Shown here: in pieces, positions 59,889-64,000 of the stretch
Layout of the letters: each line of letters begins with the position of its first letter
Position numbering within the stretch: position 1 is the stretch's first letter
Source: Candidatus Methanomethylophilaceae archaeon
GTDB taxonomy: Archaea; Thermoplasmatota; Thermoplasmata; Methanomassiliicoccales; Methanomethylophilaceae
Assembly: GCA_017540825.1 (NCBI GenBank)
Contig: JAFYAH010000001.1
Coordinates: 1-64,000 of the forward strand
Direction: 5' to 3'
Length of the DNA: 64,000 nucleotides
Made by a program: the position numbers and the translations under genes
The notes under the pieces: generated by a model
Told to the model about the DNA's origin: nothing
Databases searched by the model: none
What the model saw: the letters and a program-made list of their open reading frames with translations, nothing else

Positions 59889-60839
59889 ATGACATATGTT
59901 CTTAGACCGGACGAGGTCCGCGAGAAGTACGGCCCCATGTTCTGCAAAGGGTTCTACACCCTCGTGGACGAGGAGAACGGGGTGGCGCAGATCATAGAGA
60001 GATGCTCCGGGCAGGGTCCCGCCGAATGGGACACCGTCAACAGGAGGCGCACCAAGGGCGTAGCCACGGACGTCAGGATGAAGTCCGGCATGATGGTCAT
60101 GGACGCGGTCATCGGCGAGGGCGACCTGAGGTTCGGCCCCGCGCAGGCGGACACCGGAGGCCAGGGGCTGAAGGCGATCAAGGTTGAGGGGAGCGAGGTC
60201 CGCACCACCTGGTACGGCATAGCCGGGGCCTCCGTGGGCATAGGCGCGTGCATCCCCCAGTGCCCCGATGTCATCCGCACCGAGTATCCCGACGACTTCA
60301 AGATAGGGGGAGCGCACAGCGCCCACGTGGACATCATAACTCCGAAGCTAGTGCGCGTGATAATAGGGGTCGACGACACCGACACCAAGGAGAAGGGCGC
60401 CTCGTGGGTCACCTCGATGAAGATGGGCGCCCAGTGCCCCGTGGGCAAGCTCCTGGAGCACAAGATCGTGCAGCTCAACCCGAAGGCCCCCAACAAGACC
60501 ACGAACTGCTGCGCCACAGCGGTGTCATTCGCCGTGAAGGAGGAGGAGATCCCGGCGCTGATCGAGTTCGCCACCGAGTTCGTCAGGAAGGAGACCTACT
60601 CCGACGACACCGTCATCACGGTCTTCAAAGGCCTGAAGGTCCCGGAGGCCCTCAGGGAGTTCGGATGGAGCTGCAAGAGCGTCCTGTACAAGCCCGAGGA
60701 CGCCATCCGCATCGCCGAGGAGAACGGGGTGCAGGTGATCAGCGTCACCGGCATGAAAGGGGTCATCGGAGCGGTGGCCGCCGTGGGATGCTTCGACATG
60801 GGGGAGGCGGCGGCAGGCGTTCCCGAGGACTTCGAGTGA
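59889..60839 (+). CDS. mmp11: Methanogenesis marker protein 11
   Basis: This 316-residue protein matches the methanogenesis marker 11 family, found only in methanogens and relatives and of unknown function. Its C-terminal half is related to the TiaS-type fold, with the motif VRVIIGVDDTDTKEKGASWV, CPVGKLLEHKIVQLNP and NKTTNCCATAVSFAV. The N-terminal half has YTLVDEENGVAQIIERCSGQ and Cys-containing GIGACIPQCPDV. Its presence supports a methanogen. It lies 2 bp after kptA and 4 bp before the cis-prenyltransferase gene. Confidence 0.88.
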   Translation: MTYVLRPDEVREKYGPMFCKGFYTLVDEENGVAQIIERCSGQGPAEWDTVNRRRTKGVATDVRMKSGMMVMDAVIGEGDLRFGPAQADTGGQGLKAIKVEGSEVRTTWYGIAGASVGIGACIPQCPDVIRTEYPDDFKIGGAHSAHVDIITPKLVRVIIGVDDTDTKEKGASWVTSMKMGAQCPVGKLLEHKIVQLNPKAPNKTTNCCATAVSFAVKEEEIPALIEFATEFVRKETYSDDTVITVFKGLKVPEALREFGWSCKSVLYKPEDAIRIAEENGVQVISVTGMKGVIGAVAAVGCFDMGEAAAGVPEDFE

Positions 60840-60843
60840 TCAC

Positions 60844-61626
60844 ATGGAGTTCCCGCGGATAGTGAACGACCGGATATACAAGACGTACGAGGCCCGCATC
60901 GAGAAAGAGGTCAAGGAGTGCGAGATCCCCCAGCACCTGGCCGTCATAATGGACGGCAACCGCCGCTACGCCCGCGAGGTCATGGGCACGGACGACGTGA
61001 ACAAGGGCCACGAGCGCGGGAAGGAGAAGCTCAGGGAGGTCCTGGACTGGTGCATCGACCTGGACATAAAGTACCTCACGGTGTACGCCTTCTCGATGGA
61101 GAACTTCAACCGCGAGGGGAGCGAGGTCGACTACCTGATGTCGATCCTGTCGGACGCCCTGAGGGAGTTCGCCGACGACAAGCGGGTGGAGAAGTACGAG
61201 GTCGCCATCCGCGTGATAGGGGACGTCTCTCTCCTTCCGGAGTTCGTGAAGGAGTCGATGGAGTACGCGTACGAGAAGACCAAGGGCTACAGCAGGTACT
61301 TCCTGAACCTCGCCATAGCCTACAGCGGCCGCCAGGACATCACGGAGGCGGTCCGCGCCATATCCCAGGACGTCCTGGACGGGAAGATATCGGTGGACGA
61401 CATCGACGAGGGGATGATAAGCGAGCGCATGTCCATGTCGGACATCCCCGACCCGGACCTCGTCCTCCGCACCTCGGGGGAGATCCGCGTGTCCAACTTC
61501 CTGCTGTGGCAGATAGCCTATTCCGAGCTGTACTTCACCGACGTCTACTGGCCGGGTTTCAGGTACATAGACCTCCTGAGGGCGATAAGGACGTACCAGC
61601 AGCGCCACAGAAGGTTCGGGAAGTGA
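60844..61626 (+). CDS. uppS: Cis-prenyltransferase (UppS-like polyprenyl diphosphate synthase)
   Basis: This 260-residue enzyme elongates isopentenyl diphosphate into the lipid carrier used for glycosylation in archaea. It has the catalytic Asp37 in IMDGNRRYARE, TVYAFSMENFNREGSEVDYL, NLAIAYSGRQDITEAVR and the C-terminal LVLRTSGEIRVSNFLLWQ followed by YSELYFTDVYWPGF. The length is normal for archaeal members with an N-terminal helical extension. It is in the folD operon, between marker 11 and a B12-binding radical SAM protein. Confidence 0.95.
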   Translation: MEFPRIVNDRIYKTYEARIEKEVKECEIPQHLAVIMDGNRRYAREVMGTDDVNKGHERGKEKLREVLDWCIDLDIKYLTVYAFSMENFNREGSEVDYLMSILSDALREFADDKRVEKYEVAIRVIGDVSLLPEFVKESMEYAYEKTKGYSRYFLNLAIAYSGRQDITEAVRAISQDVLDGKISVDDIDEGMISERMSMSDIPDPDLVLRTSGEIRVSNFLLWQIAYSELYFTDVYWPGFRYIDLLRAIRTYQQRHRRFGK

Positions 61627-61629
61627 GAG

Positions 61630-63417
61630 ATGCCCCGCTGCGACGCGATATTCCTCCACGCCCCCAGCGTCTACGACTTCCGCAGGAAGCCCATATTCTA
61701 CGGCCCGGTCAGCGACGTCATCCCGTCCTCGCCCGTGTTCGAGATGTACCCCGTGGGTTTCATGACCATCTCCTCCCACCTGGAGGCGGCGGGGTTCAGG
61801 ACGAGGATAGCCAACATAGCCGTCCAGATGCTAGCAAGCGACAGGTTCGACGCGGAGAAGAAGATAAAGGGCCTCGACGCGGACGTGTTCTTCATCGACC
61901 TGCACTGGATGCCGCACGCCCACGGGGCCTTGGAGCTGGCCAAGATAGTCAAGAGGCTCCATCCGGAGTCCAAGGTTGAGCTCGGCGGGCTGACGTCGTC
62001 CTACTTCCACGAGGAGCTCATCCGCCGCCCGGAGGTGGACATGGTCATGCGCGGGGATACCACAGAGGTCCCGACCGTCATGATGATGGAGGCCCTACAG
62101 AAGGGCGGCGACCTGTCGAAGGTGCCGAACCTGACGTGGAAGGACGGGTCCGGGAAGGTCCGCGTCAACGACTTCGGCTATTCCCTGGAGTCTCTGGACG
62201 AGGTCATCTTCGACTACGGCACCATGATAAAGTGCACCATGCGCAACATGGATGTCAAGGGGGCGCTGCCGTGGTACGGGTGGGACAAGGTCCCCCTGAC
62301 CTCCGTGTTCACCGTCAGGGGATGCTCCGTGAACTGCGCCGAGTGCGGGGGCTCGCACTACGCCAACGGGAAGGTCGTCTGCAGGAAGGCGCCGGCGTTC
62401 AGGAGCCCGGAGAGGCTGGCGGACGACATGGAGATGATACAGTCCTACTTCGACACGCCGGTGTTCATAGTCGGAGACCTCAGGCAGAGGGGGATGTCCT
62501 ACGCGGAGCGCTTCCTGGAGGAGTGCCGCGCCAGGAGGATAAGGAACCACGTGGTGGTGGAGCTGTTCAACGGCGCCACGCCGGAGTACTTCCAGATGCT
62601 GGACAGGACCTTCGAGGGAGGGTGGTCCATAGAGTTCTCCCCCGACTCCCATGACGAGAAGGTCAGGTTCGCGCTAGGGAAAGGTTACACCAACGAGAAC
62701 ATAGAGAAGACGGTGGCCGCGTCCTTCAGGAACGGGTGCAGCAGGTTCGACCTGTTCTACATGAACGGCCTCCCGTTCCAGGACAGGGAGTCCGCCCTGG
62801 ACAGCGCGAGGGCCGCAGAGCGCCTCTGGAGCCTGGTCGGCCGCGACGACCGCCTGTTCATCTACAACGCCCCGTTCGCGCCGTTCGTCGACCCCGGCAG
62901 CCGCGCCTTCGAGGAGCCGGAGAAGTGGGGCTACAGGCTCCGCGCCCGCACCCTGGAGGACCACAGGAAGCTTCTCGACAGCCCCTCGTGGAAGCACGTG
63001 CTCTCCTACGAGACGGAATGGATGACCCGCGACGACGTAGCAGAGATATCCTACGACGCGGCGAACATCCTGGCCCGGGCGGAGCACGGCGCAGGCCGCA
63101 TAGACGACGCCGAGCTCAAGGGGAGGACGGAGAGGACGGAGTTCGCCAGGGAGCTCATGCACCGGGTGGACAGGATACTGGAGATCCCCGACGAGGAGGA
63201 GAGGGAGGCCCGCCTATGGGAGACCAAGGACGAGGGCACCAGGATGATGAACTCCACCGTCTGCAACAAGAAGGACCTCGACTGGGAGACGGGCTCCATC
63301 TGGAGCAACGCCCCCCGCATCGGGGTCTCGCTGCTGAAGTCGTTTTTCAAGCGTCGATCGTCTCTTGCTCATGCTGCGGGACTTAGCGATGGTCTCGTCC
63401 ACCGCGGCTATCACTGA
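61630..63417 (+). CDS. B12-binding domain radical SAM protein
   Basis: This 595-residue protein has an N-terminal cobalamin-binding Rossmann-like domain (about 1-160: MTISSHLEAAGFRTRIANIA, DADVFFIDLHWMPHAHGALE) and a radical-SAM domain with CSVNCAEC (Cys 232, 236, 239). It resembles the archaeal B12-SAM family typified by Thermoplasma Ta0216. Such enzymes often methylate unactivated carbons; the target here is unknown. It ends the folD operon. Its last ~25 residues, after SLLKSFFKRRS, lie in antisense overlap with the proC reading frame, so the natural stop may be slightly earlier. Confidence 0.85.
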   Translation: MPRCDAIFLHAPSVYDFRRKPIFYGPVSDVIPSSPVFEMYPVGFMTISSHLEAAGFRTRIANIAVQMLASDRFDAEKKIKGLDADVFFIDLHWMPHAHGALELAKIVKRLHPESKVELGGLTSSYFHEELIRRPEVDMVMRGDTTEVPTVMMMEALQKGGDLSKVPNLTWKDGSGKVRVNDFGYSLESLDEVIFDYGTMIKCTMRNMDVKGALPWYGWDKVPLTSVFTVRGCSVNCAECGGSHYANGKVVCRKAPAFRSPERLADDMEMIQSYFDTPVFIVGDLRQRGMSYAERFLEECRARRIRNHVVVELFNGATPEYFQMLDRTFEGGWSIEFSPDSHDEKVRFALGKGYTNENIEKTVAASFRNGCSRFDLFYMNGLPFQDRESALDSARAAERLWSLVGRDDRLFIYNAPFAPFVDPGSRAFEEPEKWGYRLRARTLEDHRKLLDSPSWKHVLSYETEWMTRDDVAEISYDAANILARAEHGAGRIDDAELKGRTERTEFARELMHRVDRILEIPDEEEREARLWETKDEGTRMMNSTVCNKKDLDWETGSIWSNAPRIGVSLLKSFFKRRSSLAHAAGLSDGLVHRGYH

Positions 63418-64000
63418 CGAGCGGAGGCCGCCGTCCTCCAGCGCCTTTACGCCCACGATGGTCGTCCCGGCGGGGGAGCAGACCTCGTCCTTGAGCTGGT
63501 CGGGGTGCTTCCCGGTCTCCAGGACCATCTTGGCGGCCCCGAGCATGGACTGGGCCGCCAGCCTTATCGAGTCGGAGCGGGACAGCCCGTTGAGAACCCC
63601 CGCATCCGCCATGGCGTCGATGACCATGTACATGAAGGCGGGCGAGCTCCCGGCGATTCCGGTTATCGCGTCCATGTCCGACTCGGGCACCTCGACCGCC
63701 AGGCCCACTGCCTCCAGCATCTCGGCCACCTGGTCCTCCTCGTCGGCCGTGAGCCCGGGGCCGCAGGCGTAGCCCATGGCGCCCTCGAGGACCATGCAGC
63801 AGTGGTTGGGCATGACCCTGACGATTTTTGATCTCGGGGCGTAGCCCTTCAGGGACTCGACGGTGAGGCCGGCGACTATGCTGACTATGACCTTCCCCAC
63901 GCAGTCGAGGCCTTCGGCGAAGACCTCCGGGACGTTCTTCGGCTTGACTGCCAGGACCAGCATGTCGGCCTTCTTCGACATATCTGCGGCGGTCTCGTAC
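63214..64000 (-). CDS. proC: Pyrroline-5-carboxylate reductase, partial at the right edge
   Basis: The gene enters from beyond base 64000. Visible motifs are ADMLVLAVKPKNV, IVSIVAGLTVESL, IVRVMPNHCCMVLEGAMGY, the ITGIAGSSPAFMYMVIDAMA signature and CSPAGTTIVGVKALEDGG, all of ProC, which makes proline from pyrroline-5-carboxylate. Homologs end soon after SRSMSK (near 63370), but the literal frame runs on to a TAG at 63214, overlapping the radical SAM gene by 204 bp. A one-base change just after SMSK would give a stop near 63348, so the last ~50 codons are doubtful. Confidence 0.88.
   Translation of the reverse strand, partial: YETAADMSKKADMLVLAVKPKNVPEVFAEGLDCVGKVIVSIVAGLTVESLKGYAPRSKIVRVMPNHCCMVLEGAMGYACGPGLTADEEDQVAEMLEAVGLAVEVPESDMDAITGIAGSSPAFMYMVIDAMADAGVLNGLSRSDSIRLAAQSMLGAAKMVLETGKHPDQLKDEVCSPAGTTIVGVKALEDGGLRSSVIAAVDETIAKSRSMSKRRSTLEKRLQQRDPDAGGVAPDGARLPVEVLLVADGGVHHPGALVLGLP

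Overview
The window looks like a chromosomal piece of a methanogenic archaeon of the Thermoplasmata, most likely order Methanomassiliicoccales (inference). The evidence is: archaeal information-processing genes (PAN, MBF1, TFS, PCNA, RPA with an RPA-associated protein, exosome Csl4, ribosomal protein S2, tRNA modification enzymes), a methanogenesis marker 11 protein, tetrahydrofolate-type C1 enzymes (FolD, PurH), high GC with TATA-like boxes often 24-28 nt before a start codon, and accessory genes (Rpn-type nucleases, BspA-type leucine-rich-repeat proteins) known from host-associated members. The most telling feature is codon use. Every confidently placed stop I checked is TGA or TAA, while four genes are interrupted by a single in-frame TAG and continue in the same frame. 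That is what is expected of a lineage that reads UAG as pyrrolysine.

Layout. 1-15.9 kb: purSLQ, riboflavin kinase, GPN GTPase, PAN, MBF1, uS2, MEMO, the RPA locus (large subunit with an in-frame TAG) and purP, then an Rpn-like nuclease. 16-22.3 kb: an aminotransferase, small membrane proteins with zinc ribbons, and a coupled gene pair whose second member looks like a very divergent TATA-binding protein. 22.5-25.4 kb: a compact RiPP locus (91-aa protein, tandem radical-SAM maturase, 57-aa precursor with six Trp-X-Asp/Asn motifs). 25.6-30.1 kb: a four-gene SPFH/zinc-ribbon/TPR membrane operon. 30.5-40.3 kb: serine biosynthesis, tRNA sulfurtransferase domain, Csl4, RNA methylase, bacterial-type purH, a divergent NadC and a beta-CASP nuclease.

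40.6-46.4 kb is a seven-gene operon (TFS, PCNA, split transketolase, transaldolase, geranylgeranyl reductase, Taw2/Trm5-type methyltransferase). 46.4-53.9 kb holds an unknown Cys-rich protein, a dsRBD-less RNase III, a membrane protein and the complete archaeal AMP-to-3-phosphoglycerate operon (ribose-1,5-bisphosphate isomerase, type III RuBisCO, AMP phosphorylase) followed by a polysaccharide deacetylase. 54-58.3 kb is an accessory block with two BspA-type LRR genes and a second Rpn-like nuclease; two of these three carry in-frame TAG. 58.3-64 kb is a five-gene operon (folD, kptA, marker 11, cis-prenyltransferase, B12-binding radical SAM) converging on a partial proC.

No rRNA, tRNA, CRISPR array or insertion sequence was recognised. 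All identifications come from reading the sequence by eye; no database search was run.
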